Positions 33,247-42,518 are shown, numbered from the stretch's first letter. The stretch is DNA of 51,182 nucleotides from Alphaproteobacteria bacterium (GCA_022826665.1 JAJDUK010000021.1:1-51182), one strand, 5' to 3'. Numbers and translations: made by a program. The notes: generated by a model from the letters alone, not told the origin.

Positions 33247-34494
33247 CTACTCGACCTCGACCTCGTACTGGGTCTTGTCGTCGGGGTTGGCGTGGAGATC
33301 GCAGACCTGCTGCGTGTCCAGCGGCGGGCGCTGCGAGAACGAACGGATCACATCGAAGGTCTGCGTCATGTTGCCGCGCACGATGTGGATGTCCATGGTC
33401 GTGTGGTTGGTCTGCCCGTCCACCGTGTACTGGCCGCCGGCGCCGATCACGCTGACGTTGCTCGTCGCCAGCGCATCGATCACCGCATCGGAGCTGGCAT
33501 CGCCCGCCTGACGCACCGCCTCGGCCCAGACCTTGATGCCGCGCTCGCCGTATTCGCCGTACTCGCCCACGTAGCCGGTGTCGCCGGTGTAGGCGTGGAA
33601 GCGGCTCACGAAGTCCTTGGCCTCGGCCGTGTCGAGGTCGTCCACGAAGGAGGTCGCCAGGATGATGCCGTTGCCCTCCTCGGGGCTGAGCTGAGTGTGC
33701 TCCAGACCAACGCCGTAGGAGCCCGACGCCAGCATCATGTTGTCCTTGCCGATTGAGGCCTCGAACTGGCGGTAGAAGGCGATATGGGCGCCGCCCACCA
33801 GCGCCGACATCACCACGTCGGGCTTCGCCGCCTGGATGCGCGAGATCGCCGGCTGGAAGTTGGTCACGTCGAGCGGGAAGAACTCGACCGCAAGGTCCTC
33901 GCCGCCGTTGTCCCGGGTGAACTTCTGCATCCACTTGGACGTGATGTGGCCGTAGTTGTAGTCGGCCGCCAGGATGTAGGTGCGCTTGCCGCCGAGCTCG
34001 TTCACCACGTAGTCGAACAGCGGCTCGAGCTGCTGCGCCGGCACCATGCCGGTGGAGACGTGGCGGCGGTCGCAGACGCCCCCTTCATAGAGCGAGTTGT
34101 AGAAGAGCAGCCCCTTGAAGCGGTTCACGATGGGGCGCATCACCTCGCGCGAGGAGCTGGTGATGCCGCCGTGCACCACCACGCACTTGTCCTTGACCAG
34201 CGCCTCGGTGACGTACTGCGAGTTGTACTGGCCGTCGGACTGGGAATCGTAGAACACCAGCTCCAGCGGCCGGCCCAGCAGGCCGCCGGCGGCGTTGATC
34301 TCGTCCACTGCCATCGCCGTCGCCTGGATCTGCTTAAGGCTGTAGATGTTGAGGATGCCGGTGCGGTCGAGGATGTTGCCGACCTTGATTGGGTCCTCGC
34401 TGGCGATGCCGGCGCGGCGCAGAACATGAGGCAGGCTGGCGAATGCCAGCGCGCCGGATGCTGCCTGGAAGAACTGTCTACGGCTCAGTCTCAT
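33247..34494 (-). CDS. urtA: Tat-exported urea/short-chain-amide-binding protein
   Basis: This 415-residue periplasmic solute-binding protein of the AmiC/UrtA/FmdD group begins with SRRQFFQAASGALAFASLP, a twin-arginine signal, so it is exported folded. The mature part has IKVGNILDRTGILNIYSLKQ and YDSQSDGQYNSQYV, then VHGGITSSSREVMRPI, typical of amide/urea binders. ATG at 34494 has GGGAG upstream and puts the signal at the N-terminus. First gene of the transporter operon; urtB-urtE follow. A short-chain-amide or urea ligand is inferred from family resemblance only. Confidence 0.88.
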   Translation of the reverse strand: MRLSRRQFFQAASGALAFASLPHVLRRAGIASEDPIKVGNILDRTGILNIYSLKQIQATAMAVDEINAAGGLLGRPLELVFYDSQSDGQYNSQYVTEALVKDKCVVVHGGITSSSREVMRPIVNRFKGLLFYNSLYEGGVCDRRHVSTGMVPAQQLEPLFDYVVNELGGKRTYILAADYNYGHITSKWMQKFTRDNGGEDLAVEFFPLDVTNFQPAISRIQAAKPDVVMSALVGGAHIAFYRQFEASIGKDNMMLASGSYGVGLEHTQLSPEEGNGIILATSFVDDLDTAEAKDFVSRFHAYTGDTGYVGEYGEYGERGIKVWAEAVRQAGDASSDAVIDALATSNVSVIGAGGQYTVDGQTNHTTMDIHIVRGNMTQTFDVIRSFSQRPPLDTQQVCDLHANPDDKTQYEVEVE

Positions 34495-34587
34495 GGTCTG
34501 CTCCCTGCGATTGCGTGGGCGGTCCTTTGCCGCCGGTGGGTCATCATAATTCCAGGAATGACGCCCGTTCAACAAACGCGTCGATGT

Positions 34588-35502
34588 TCAGAGCGTCTCG
34601 ACCAGCGCCAGGCTCTCCTCCGCCATGGCCGCGATGAAGCGGTTCATCTTGCGCTTGAGCTGGGGCAGGTCGCGCGAGCGGGCGACCGTGGCTTCGTTCA
34701 TGTAGAGCCGGCGGTTGACCTCGATCTACAGCGCGTGCACGCGCTTGCCGGGCTGGCCGTAATGGGCGGTGGTGTAGGCGCCGGCGTAGGGCTCGTTGCG
34801 CCTGACCGTTAAGTCCAGGTCACGCAGGATGCGCTCCGCCGTCTCGACCACAGCAGGCTCGCAGGAAGCGCCGAAGCGGTCACCCAGCACGATGTCGGGG
34901 CGGGGCGTGCCGCGGTCCCGGTCCGTCGGCCCGCCGACCGAGGGCATCGAGTGGCAATCCAGCACGAAGGCCGCGCCGAAATCGTGCAGCGTCGCCTCGA
35001 TCAGCCTTTCGAGTGCCCGGTGATAGGGCCGGTAGAGCGTGTCGATGCGGCGCTCCGCCTCGGCGAAGGACATCTTGCCGGCATAGATCTCGGCGCCCGA
35101 CGCCACCAGCTTGGCGATGGTGCCGAAGCCCGCGCGCACCCGGTCGGAGCGCGTTTTCACGTGGCTCGGCAACGGCTCGGTAAACATCTCCGGGTCGAGC
35201 TCGTAGGGCTCGCGGTTGGGGTCAAGGTAGGCGCGCGGATAGAGCGCGCAGAGCAGCGGCACGCCGCTCTCCGGCGCACCGGCGAAGATCTCGTCGACGA
35301 AGCTGTCTTCGGAGCGCCGCAGGTTCTTCTCGTCGAGCCGGGAGCTCGCGATAAAGGCAGGGTCGTAGTCGGTGCCGCTATGAGGGGAGGTGAAGATGAG
35401 CGGCGCGGTCTGGCGCGCCGGCACGCGGACATCGATGACACCGTTGACGGCCGCCAGGGTCTCTTCGGCGCGGCGCCGGGCGGCTTGTCCTCCTCGGCTC
35501 AT
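34588..35502 (-). pseudogene. N-formylglutamate amidohydrolase interrupted by an in-frame TAG
   Basis: The frame reads a clear N-formylglutamate amidohydrolase (histidine breakdown; hydrolyses N-formylglutamate to glutamate and formate): SPHSGTDYD, FVDEIF, YLDPNREPYELDPEMF, LDCHSMPSVGGP and PYAGAYTTAHYG in order. At 34726-34728 a TAG stands where the family has Gln in HALQIE-NRRLYM. The same frame continues without further stops for 46 codons (IEVNRRLYMNEATV and onward) to TGA at 34588. A CAG-to-TAG change explains it. It may be a recent nonsense mutation, a sequencing error or suppressed amber codon. The ATG is at 35502. Confidence 0.85.
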
Positions 35503-35573
35503 TCCTCGCGGTTTAGAGCAAAAGGCCGCCCCTGTCATCCGCGAGGCGGTCGCGCGCTCATGCGCGCGCGGAC

Positions 35574-35619
35574 TTGACGGTGTCCTGCGCTTGACCGATA
35601 CGCGCGTTCCCTCTAAAGA
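35574..35619 (+). promoter_or_regulatory. Overlapping candidate promoters for rpmB
   Basis: TTGACG (35574-35579) and GATACG (35597-35602) are 17 bases apart. A second pair, TTGACC (35591-35596) and TAAAGA (35614-35619), also has a 17-base spacer. Both read toward rpmB at 35650. The second places the start of transcription about 20 bases before the ATG. Confidence 0.5.
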
Positions 35620-35649
35620 AGCCGCTCTCTCATCCACGGAGCGCGAACC

Positions 35650-35946
35650 ATGGCACGCCGCTGCGAGCTGACCGGCAAGGGCGTCCTGACCGGCAACAAC
35701 GTGAGCCATGCTCACAACAAGACCCGTCGGCGGTTCCTGCCCAATCTGCACGACAAGGCGCTGCACAGCGAAGCGCTGGAGCGGATGGTGCGGCTCAAGG
35801 TCTCGACCAGCGCGATCCGCACGGTAGAACGCCACGGCGGCCTCGACAGCTACCTGCTCAAGACCTCGGACGACCGGCTCTCCCAGGATGCCCGGCGTAT
35901 CAAGCGCCAGGTGAGGAATGCCCGCGCGGCCAACGCCGCCGAGTAG
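35650..35946 (+). CDS. rpmB: 50S ribosomal protein L28
   Basis: This 98-residue L28 shows the N-terminal [33 protein letters not shown] pattern and a basic C-terminus rich in Arg and Lys. It is a large-subunit protein near the exit-tunnel region. The start has GGAG at 35638-35641, about 8 bases upstream of the ATG. Length is normal for alphaproteobacterial L28. It stands alone with its own promoter and is followed by the double-hairpin repeat. Confidence 0.97.
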   Translation: MARRCELTGKGVLTGNNVSHAHNKTRRRFLPNLHDKALHSEALERMVRLKVSTSAIRTVERHGGLDSYLLKTSDDRLSQDARRIKRQVRNARAANAAE

Positions 35947-35975
35947 TCGATCTCTTCGCCGCTCTACCTCCCCCT

Positions 35976-36070
35976 GTCCCCCTCCCGCCAAAGGCGGAGG
36001 GGGAACGCAAGCGGCGCCGGCGAATTTTCCCTCTCCTCCCTGGGGAGGAGAGGGCCAGGGTGAGGAGGGG
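35976..36070. repeat. Dispersed double-hairpin intergenic repeat, copy 2
   Basis: This matches 110-209. Its first arm pair (about 35977-36004) is nearly perfect apart from one extra base. The second hairpin is a perfect 12-base pair, 36029-36040 with 36043-36054, around 2 bases. It lies between rpmB and the VUT transporter gene, again just after a gene end. Its sequence is strikingly C-rich on one arm and G-rich on the other. Confidence 0.72.
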
Positions 36071-36161
36071 ACTTTCTCCAGCGCTCCGTTCTGGCAAAGT
36101 ACATGATCGGACCGATGCTCCGCGTTGGCCCTGTGGGGCCTGCGCCTTATAGTCCGCGGCC

Positions 36162-36746
36162 ATGAAGGCACCGCTGCCGCTATCGCTGCTGCTCCCCATC
36201 GTCGCGATGATGGCGGTGATCGGGGTCTCGAACGTCGCCGTCCAGCACGCGATCAACGACTGGCTAACCTGGGGCGCGTTCACCTATCCGCTGGCGTTTC
36301 TGGTGACCGACCTCACCAACCGGGCGTGGGGGCCGGGGCGGGCGCGCACGGTGGCCTATGTGGGCTTCCCCTTCGGGATGGGGCTTTCCATCGTCCTCGC
36401 GGTGGCGGCGGACATTCCTCTCTGGGAAGGCGTGCGCGTGGCGCTGGCCTCGGGCTTCGCCTTCATCTGCGCCCAGCTCTTCGACATCGCGCTGTTCCAC
36501 CGGCTGAGGCGCAGCCTCTGGTGGCGGGCGCCGCTGGTCTCGTCGCTCTCCGCGTCTGCGCTCGATACCGCGATCTTCTTCAGCGCGGCCTTTGCGCTGA
36601 CGGGCCTGCCGTGGGTGACCTGGGCGCTCGGCGATTTCGGCATCAAGGTGGGGATGGCGGCCGTCCTGCTGATCCCCTTCCGGCTGCTGATGCCCGTCAT
36701 CGTCCCCTCCCTCTACAACGACCCGCAACCTCAGACGAGCCGATAG
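36162..36746 (+). CDS. VUT-family queuosine-precursor transporter (YhhQ-like)
   Basis: This 194-residue membrane protein has about six hydrophobic segments and the family signature [17 protein letters not shown] near 41-57. VUT proteins import 7-deazaguanine precursors of queuosine (preQ0/preQ1). The start lies 14 codons upstream of the first strongly hydrophobic segment and is the only good ATG. It ends 4 bases before upp, so the two are likely co-transcribed; both concern salvage of nucleobase-like compounds. Confidence 0.88.
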   Translation: MKAPLPLSLLLPIVAMMAVIGVSNVAVQHAINDWLTWGAFTYPLAFLVTDLTNRAWGPGRARTVAYVGFPFGMGLSIVLAVAADIPLWEGVRVALASGFAFICAQLFDIALFHRLRRSLWWRAPLVSSLSASALDTAIFFSAAFALTGLPWVTWALGDFGIKVGMAAVLLIPFRLLMPVIVPSLYNDPQPQTSR

Positions 36747-36750
36747 CCCC

Positions 36751-37398
36751 ATGAGCGATAATCCGTTCCCCAACCTCCATGTGGTCGATCACCCGCTGGT
36801 GCAGCACAAGCTGAGCCACCTGCGCGACAGGACGACCTGGACCCCGCTGTTCCGCGACTTGCTGCGCGAGATCGCCTTGCTCATCGGCTACGAGATCACC
36901 CGGGGCCTGCCCATGGACTCGCGCACCATCGAGACGCCGCTCACGGAGATGGAGGCGCCATTCCTGCGCGGCCGCAAGCCCGCGATCGTGCCGATCCTGC
37001 GCGCCGGTCTCGGCATGGCGGAGGGGCTGGCGGAGCTGCTGCCGACCGCGCCGCTCGGCCACATTGGGCTCTACCGCGACCCGAACACTCACCGGCCGGT
37101 GGAGTACTACGTGCGGCTCCCGGCGGATACCAACCGTCTTTTCATCCTGGTCGACCCGATGCTCGCCACCGGCTATTCCGCCTCCTACGCGGTCGACCTG
37201 CTCAACCGCAACGGCATCGACGACAGCAACGTCCGTTTCATGGCCATGGTTGCTGCGCCCGAGGGCATGCGCGCCTTCAACGAGAAGCACGCGAGCGTCG
37301 AGGTGTGGGCCGCAAGCCTCGACGAGTGCCTGAACGAGAAGGCCTATATCGTGCCGGGCCTGGGCGACGCCGGCGACCGGCTCTTCGGCACGGATTAA
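36751..37398 (+). CDS. upp: Uracil phosphoribosyltransferase
   Basis: This 215-residue enzyme makes UMP from uracil and PRPP. The PRPP-binding motif [14 protein letters not shown] lies near 130-143, and an [10 protein letters not shown] segment precedes it near 82-91. The C-terminus has the uracil-binding [15 protein letters not shown] motif, with length normal for bacterial UPRT. The ATG is 4 bases after the VUT gene. It converges on the HMG-CoA-lyase gene: the two TAA stops share the palindrome TTAA at 37395-37398. Confidence 0.97.
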   Translation: MSDNPFPNLHVVDHPLVQHKLSHLRDRTTWTPLFRDLLREIALLIGYEITRGLPMDSRTIETPLTEMEAPFLRGRKPAIVPILRAGLGMAEGLAELLPTAPLGHIGLYRDPNTHRPVEYYVRLPADTNRLFILVDPMLATGYSASYAVDLLNRNGIDDSNVRFMAMVAAPEGMRAFNEKHASVEVWAASLDECLNEKAYIVPGLGDAGDRLFGTD

Positions 37399-38309
37399 TT
37401 GGCGCGGGCGCGCTTCTCCCGCGAGTCCAGGAAGGGCGTGATCCGGCCGCCGAGGGTCTGGCCGGTCAGCTCCTCGGCGACGGCGACGGCCTTGCGCAGG
37501 CCGCCCACGTCGATGCCGGTCTCGAAGCCGGCCTCGGTCACCATGAACACAAGGTCCTCGGTGGCGAGGTTGCCGGTGGCGCCCGGCGCGAAGGGGCAGC
37601 CGCCGAGGCCGCCGATGGAGCTGTCGAACTTGCGAATGCCGCACTCGATGGCGACCCAGGTGAGCGTGAGACCCATTGCGCGCGTGTCGTGGAAGTGGCC
37701 GGCCAGACGTTCCGGCCCGTAGCGATGCGCCAGCGTCTCGAACAGATGCGCCATCTGCGGCGGGGTGCCTGCGCCGGTGGAATCGCCCAGCGCAAGCTCG
37801 TCGGCACCGGCTTCGAACATGCGCGCGGCGAGGTCGAACACCGTCTCGGGCGGGACTACGCCCTCGTAGGGGCAGGCCGCGACCACCGAGAGGTAGGAGC
37901 GCGCGCGAATCCCGTCCGCCTTCGCTCGCCTTATCACCGCCTCGTTGACCCGGATCGCCTCGTCCAGCGACATGTTGATGTTGCGCCGGTTGAAGGTGTC
38001 CGTGGCGGCGAGCACCAGCGCCACGGTGGTGACGCCGGCCTCCGCCGCGCGCTCGTAGCCCTTCTCGTTGGGCACCAACGCCTCGTAGCCGGCGCCGCGA
38101 TCCTGCGGCAGGTTGGCGAATATCTCCGCCGCGTCCGCCATCTGCGGGACCGCCTTGGGCGAGACGAAGCTTGCGGCCTCGATGGATTGGAGGCCCGCAT
38201 CCAGCAGGGCATCCAGCAGCCGCAGCTTGCCTTCCGTCGGCACGACGCGCGGTTGGTTCTGGAGCCCGTCCCGGAGCCCCACCTCGTGCACGGTGATGAC
38301 CTCACTCAT
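37395..38309 (-). CDS. mvaB: Hydroxymethylglutaryl-CoA lyase
   Basis: This 304-residue metal-dependent lyase cleaves HMG-CoA to acetoacetate and acetyl-CoA in leucine breakdown. The first motif GLRDGLQNQ lies at 11-19, metal-binding GHFHDT at about 204-209, and the active-site cysteine loop [15 protein letters not shown] near 233-247. AAGGAA precedes the ATG at 38309. A CoA transferase lies 30 bases upstream on the same strand, so the two probably act in one acyl-CoA pathway. The 3' end overlaps upp in TTAA. Confidence 0.94.
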   Translation of the reverse strand: MSEVITVHEVGLRDGLQNQPRVVPTEGKLRLLDALLDAGLQSIEAASFVSPKAVPQMADAAEIFANLPQDRGAGYEALVPNEKGYERAAEAGVTTVALVLAATDTFNRRNINMSLDEAIRVNEAVIRRAKADGIRARSYLSVVAACPYEGVVPPETVFDLAARMFEAGADELALGDSTGAGTPPQMAHLFETLAHRYGPERLAGHFHDTRAMGLTLTWVAIECGIRKFDSSIGGLGGCPFAPGATGNLATEDLVFMVTEAGFETGIDVGGLRKAVAVAEELTGQTLGGRITPFLDSREKRARAN

Positions 38310-38339
38310 CGTTCATTTCCTTGCGTCTGTGCCTGCGGT

Positions 38340-39539
38340 TCAGGCTATCACACCTGCTTGCCTGAGCCGGGAGAGATCGGCGCCGCTCTTGCCGCAGAGG
38401 CCGGTCAGCACCTCGTCCGTATGCTGGCCGAGCAGCGGCGGCGGGTCGTAGTTCTCGCCCGGCGTCTCGCTCAGCTTGATCGGGTTGCCCGTGGTGCGGA
38501 AGGAGCCGCCCTCCGGGTGTGCGATTTCGACCACCATGTCGCGGGCCTGTACCTGCACGTCGGTGAGCGCGTGGGCCACGTCGTTGACCGGCCCGCACGG
38601 CACGCGGGCCGCGCGCAGCCTCTCCAGCCACTCGTCGCAGCCGCGCGCCGCAAGCGCCTCCGTGATCGCGCCGACGACCTCCTCCCGATGGTCGCGCCGG
38701 CCCTCGTAGCCGTCGAAGCGCGCATCCTGGAGCGCCGGGCTCCCCAGCACGTCCCTGAGCCGCGCCCACTGGTCGTCCTTCACCACCGCGATGATGAGCC
38801 ACCGGTCCTTGGTCTGGAACGTATCGTACGGCACGTAGACCGAATGCGCGTTGCCGAATTGACGCGGCACATCGCCGGAGAGCAGGTGCATCGCGGCGAT
38901 GTAGCTCAGGAGCGAGACCTGGCAGTCCTGCATGGAGAGGTCGATATGCTGGCCTCGCCCGGTCAGCTCGCGCGCGTGCAGCGCCGCCAGCATGGCGACC
39001 GCGCCGAAGAGCCCGCTCGTGAGGTCGCCCATGGGCACGCCGGCGCGGATGGGCGGGCCGCCGGGCTCGCCGGTAATCGACATGCCGCCGCCGTAGCCCT
39101 GAGCCACCATGTCGAAGGCGGTGCGGTCGCAGTCCGGCCCCTCCTCGCCGAAGCCGGTCACGCTGCAGGTGACGATGCGCGGGTTGATCACGGCGAGCGT
39201 CGCGTGGTCGATGCCGAGCCGCTTAGGAACGCCGGCCCGAAAATTGTTGACGACGATATCTGCCGTGGCCGCGAGCTCGTGGAAGAGGGCGCGGCCCTCC
39301 GCCCGCTTCAGGTCGATGCAGACGCTCTTCTTGTTGCGGTTGAGCGTGCGGAAGTAAGGCCCCATGCCCTTATAAGCGTAGCGCGGGTGGTCGCCCATCA
39401 GGCTGCGGGTCATCTCGCCGGTGCCCGGCGGCTCCACCTTGATGGTCTGGGCGCCGAGATCGGCCAGCAGCATCGCGGCGAAGGGGCCCGACAGCATATG
39501 CGTCAGGTCGAGCATCACGATATCCGAGAGGGCCTTCAT
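38340..39539 (-). CDS. Class III (CaiB/BaiF) CoA transferase
   Basis: This 399-residue enzyme moves CoA between an acyl-CoA and a carboxylic acid via an aspartyl-CoA thioester-type intermediate. The N-terminus shows VLDLTHMLSGPFAAMLLADLGA, then IDLKRAEGRALFHEL, and the catalytic-Asp region GPDCDRTAFDMVAQGYGG near 157-174. Most of the family is recognised by these segments; the acceptor acid is not predictable. The inner ATG at 39539 is used, since the upstream codons are not family-like. Neighbour of HMG-CoA lyase, suggesting shared catabolism of branched acids. Confidence 0.93.
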   Translation of the reverse strand: MKALSDIVMLDLTHMLSGPFAAMLLADLGAQTIKVEPPGTGEMTRSLMGDHPRYAYKGMGPYFRTLNRNKKSVCIDLKRAEGRALFHELAATADIVVNNFRAGVPKRLGIDHATLAVINPRIVTCSVTGFGEEGPDCDRTAFDMVAQGYGGGMSITGEPGGPPIRAGVPMGDLTSGLFGAVAMLAALHARELTGRGQHIDLSMQDCQVSLLSYIAAMHLLSGDVPRQFGNAHSVYVPYDTFQTKDRWLIIAVVKDDQWARLRDVLGSPALQDARFDGYEGRRDHREEVVGAITEALAARGCDEWLERLRAARVPCGPVNDVAHALTDVQVQARDMVVEIAHPEGGSFRTTGNPIKLSETPGENYDPPPLLGQHTDEVLTGLCGKSGADLSRLRQAGVIA

Positions 39540-40413
39540 CGGGGGCGTCTGGCGTGCTGCGGCGGGAAGGGCGCACACTCTATGGCCCGCGCCCGCGGCC
39601 GGTCAATGTGGGCTACCTAGAATTGACGTACGCGATTATGTGTCAGGCGGGAAAGGGGTACTCCCTGTGGTTATCCAACAGCCACGAGCAGGAGCACCCC
39701 AATACCACAGCGCGCTTCGACGATTGAGGGTTTACCGTTGACCTTCGCCGTGGTGGAGGAGATGCGAGCCCACGGGTTTGAGTAGGGCGAGGTCCTGATC
39801 GTCCTGCTCAGGCCTCCGGTCCCAGCCGCCACCGTAAGCCGTGTCGCCAAGACTCTGAGTGAGTTGGTCGCCGCCTTTCACAGTCGCACGCGCGCCAAGC
39901 AAACACTATCTTTTGTTGCTGACCGGCTGCCAACCCATCGCGCCACCCGAGAGTGGAAGTCTGTGTATTCGTTAGGGTAGGATGCGTCCCCTCAACGGGA
40001 TAGCTCTCGATCATGCGATTACCTGTATGAGCTTTTATTCTCGACCGCAGCACAGATCGATGGCAACTGACCCGCGAAAACCTTGACAGGATCGGCCTGA
40101 AAGCAACGCTAATCGTCGCTATAGATCAGCTGAGTCTCCTCGGTAACTCATCGACCAGGTTCTTGGGCGCGGGGATCGTCGTTTGGGCCTCAAGCCACTT
40201 CAAGGCGATAGGAGTTTCCTCGAATGCGCCGTACCGGCGGCGCTCATTCTGGAAGACGATACCGATGCTGGCACATCTGTTCCGTCGATAATCCCATCAC
40301 TAGACTGGTGACCTCAAGGCCACGGTCTCGGCAAATTGGTTAGCGCAATTGGGGCAAAGTGTTAAGTATGGCTCGGGCGTCCCGTCGAGTTAAGGAAGTA
40401 GGAGGTGGAGAAT
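39540..40413. other. 874-bp gene-poor region with decayed frames, left edge of the low-GC island
   Basis: No intact gene is supported. On the plus strand a frame from about 39747 runs across a TAG (39772-39774) to a TAG at 39978-39980, encoding an uninterrupted 68-codon stretch after the first stop. On the minus strand a 57-codon open stretch (40296-40126) carries GIVFQNERRRYGAFEETP and lacks a start codon. Neither is recognised. The composition becomes less GC-rich toward the right. This looks like debris left by gene replacement at the island boundary. A clear SD/ATG for the next gene begins at 40400. Confidence 0.5.
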
Positions 40414-41370
40414 ATGCAGATCGTTTATGGCGTAAATGCGGAATATGTCTTGCCCGCCCTAGTATCCATCTGGTCGCTACAGAGAAGCGCAAGCCAGCCC
40501 GTTGAAGTGACGATCTACGGCGAAGGGTTTTGTGAAAGTCATTACAACCTCATTCAACGGGTCGGAGACAATTGCGGCTTGTCAATTTCTGTTAGCGACT
40601 TTGACGAAACTGCGTTCCAAGAATATTCCAACATCACAACGACACGCTTTCCTAATATCAGTCTATTGTCACTTCTTCTACCCCGTCTTGTGGATGGGCG
40701 ATGCCTCTTTATTGACGCTGATACCTTGGTCCTGGGTGATGTTTGCGAACTCATGTCATCCGATCTCGGTGGATTTCCTATAGGAGCCTGCACCGATATT
40801 GGCCGAGTCACCTATTTGGAAGACCGGATACTTAACGTGAAAGCATCGGACCTGTTGCGTCCGACACACGCTCAACAAAAGAAAGTGAAATATCTGAACT
40901 GCATCCTTAGCTTGGGTTTCTTACCAGGAGAAAACTACTTCAATTCCGGCGTTGTAGTCATGGATTGTGATAGGATTCGAAGCGACTGCCCCGACTACGT
41001 CGATCTCGCCAGGATGGACAAGCTTCTACCTTACGTCCACACTTCGGCCGACCAAGACCGGCTGAACGAGTTTTTTGCGGGTAAGTGGTTCCAGTTTCCG
41101 CTCAAGTGGAATACGCGTCCGACAATCCGGAAAGACCTTGCACGCCTTGATGGGCAAAAGCACAAGTTCCGATATGTGACTGACGATTTTCTAGCGCAAG
41201 TACAGGAAGCCGTCCATTCACCGAAGGTATGGCACTTCATGGGGCGAAAAAAGCCTTGGAACAAGGGGTGGTGGCGGCGACGCCTCTTGATCCGCCGACA
41301 AGCCTTCAAGGATTATGTGAACGCCCTGCGGGACTTCGAGATCCAAACAGGCATCACGTTCGACATGTAG
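40414..41370 (+). CDS. Family 8-type glycosyltransferase
   Basis: This 318-residue retaining glycosyltransferase resembles GT8 enzymes that add galactose or glucose to lipopolysaccharide cores. The metal-binding DAD motif is at 101-103 in LFIDADTLVLGDV, and ENYFNSGVVVMD lies near 173-184, both GT8 hallmarks. HFMGRKKPW near the C-terminus also fits the family's H-x-G-x-KPW motif. AGGAGGTG lies before the ATG. Codon use and base composition are less GC-rich than in flanking operons, a sign of transfer. It is first of three plus-strand glycan genes; 23 bases separate it from the next. Confidence 0.87.
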   Translation: MQIVYGVNAEYVLPALVSIWSLQRSASQPVEVTIYGEGFCESHYNLIQRVGDNCGLSISVSDFDETAFQEYSNITTTRFPNISLLSLLLPRLVDGRCLFIDADTLVLGDVCELMSSDLGGFPIGACTDIGRVTYLEDRILNVKASDLLRPTHAQQKKVKYLNCILSLGFLPGENYFNSGVVVMDCDRIRSDCPDYVDLARMDKLLPYVHTSADQDRLNEFFAGKWFQFPLKWNTRPTIRKDLARLDGQKHKFRYVTDDFLAQVQEAVHSPKVWHFMGRKKPWNKGWWRRRLLIRRQAFKDYVNALRDFEIQTGITFDM

Positions 41371-41393
41371 CACCAAAATAGACGGAGGTAGGA

Positions 41394-42518
41394 GTGCGGC
41401 GCAATCCTAGCCATTCTGTCCACCTCAAGAACAGCACGCCATTCGAATTTCTGTGCGTGAGCCGTGACATGTCGCAGCGGCGGATCATCGAACGCGTGCT
41501 TGGCCGAGAGGGCAGGGTAAGGTGGATCCTGGTGCGTCCGATAAGCCTACGCCCCTATAAGGAGGCGCGGACAGTTGCCGAGACCGCGCTGGCGAATGCG
41601 CCAAGCCAACCTTCTGGTTGGCTGATGCGGGCACTCAAACTCTGGCACCTTAGGGCGCAGTACGCCGGCGCACGCCGACTTTTCCAGCGCCGCAACTCGG
41701 CTGTCGCCGTGGCTTGGGGCGCCAGCGATGGAGGACGCATGGCCTTCATGGAAGGTGCACGGGCAGCGGGTGCGCGCCGGCTGTACCTTGAGCACGCACC
41801 GGTGCCCGGGCGGATTACTGTCGACCCGCGCGGCGTCCATGCGCGCAGTTCGTTGCCCCGAACGCTCGAGCCCTATCTGGCATGGGCCGACAAACATGCA
41901 CCCGATCGGAAGGCATGGCGCGTGTCGCAGAACGACGTCCGGCAGCGCGCTAGGTCCAGGGTCAGAGAGGGGGACAGGATATTGCCGCCCGCGGAGGCAC
42001 CGTTTCTATTCGTGCCTTTGCAGGTTCCTTGTGATGTCTTCGTCTTGACCCTCGCTTCGGCAGCGGCTTCGCTGCCCGAAGGCTGGCATCTGCGGCTCAA
42101 GGAACACCCTTCTGCCCGGGCTTCGGTTGTCGAAGCTATACGCGCAGCCGGCACGTCCCGGATCTGGCTGGACAATGACAACGACACTTTCGCGCAGGTC
42201 GCTGCGTCGCGCGGAGTAGTCACAGTCAATTCCTCGGTTGGGATCCAGGCGTTCTATTTTGATAAGCCGGTGGTGGTCTGCGGACCGGCCTTCTGGGCCA
42301 TCCCCGGAATCGCCACACCGGCCCCTGACCTAAACAGCCTCAAGAAGGTCTTTGCCGAGGCCGAGGCACTTGGTTTTGACACAGCCGCCCGCGACGCCTT
42401 CATGACCTACCTGTCCTCAGTCTATTTTCCCGCAATCGACGGGGGCGTGTCCACCGCAAGCATCGCTGAACGCTTGGCTGGGGCGGACGCGTACGGCTTC
42501 TGGAGGGTTGAGCCATGA
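41394..42518 (+). CDS. Capsule-polysaccharide (KpsC/KpsS-like) biosynthesis protein
   Basis: This 374-residue protein resembles KpsC/KpsS capsule proteins, which are Kdo-type glycosyltransferases building the linker of group 2 capsules. Supporting segments are YLEHAPVPGRITVDPRGV near 135-150 and VVTVNSSVGIQAFYFDKPVVV near 280-300, both typical of the C-terminal sugar-nucleotide half. The GTG start follows GGAGGTAGGA. Its end overlaps the next gene as ATGA. Family assignment rests on the recalled motif, so the donor sugar is uncertain. Confidence 0.75.
   Translation: MRRNPSHSVHLKNSTPFEFLCVSRDMSQRRIIERVLGREGRVRWILVRPISLRPYKEARTVAETALANAPSQPSGWLMRALKLWHLRAQYAGARRLFQRRNSAVAVAWGASDGGRMAFMEGARAAGARRLYLEHAPVPGRITVDPRGVHARSSLPRTLEPYLAWADKHAPDRKAWRVSQNDVRQRARSRVREGDRILPPAEAPFLFVPLQVPCDVFVLTLASAAASLPEGWHLRLKEHPSARASVVEAIRAAGTSRIWLDNDNDTFAQVAASRGVVTVNSSVGIQAFYFDKPVVVCGPAFWAIPGIATPAPDLNSLKKVFAEAEALGFDTAARDAFMTYLSSVYFPAIDGGVSTASIAERLAGADAYGFWRVEP

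Noticed and set aside
39540-40413. Insertion sequence at the left edge of the glycan island
   Set aside because: I see no terminal inverted repeats, DDE-transposase motifs or target duplications, and the open stretches are not recognisable as transposase.
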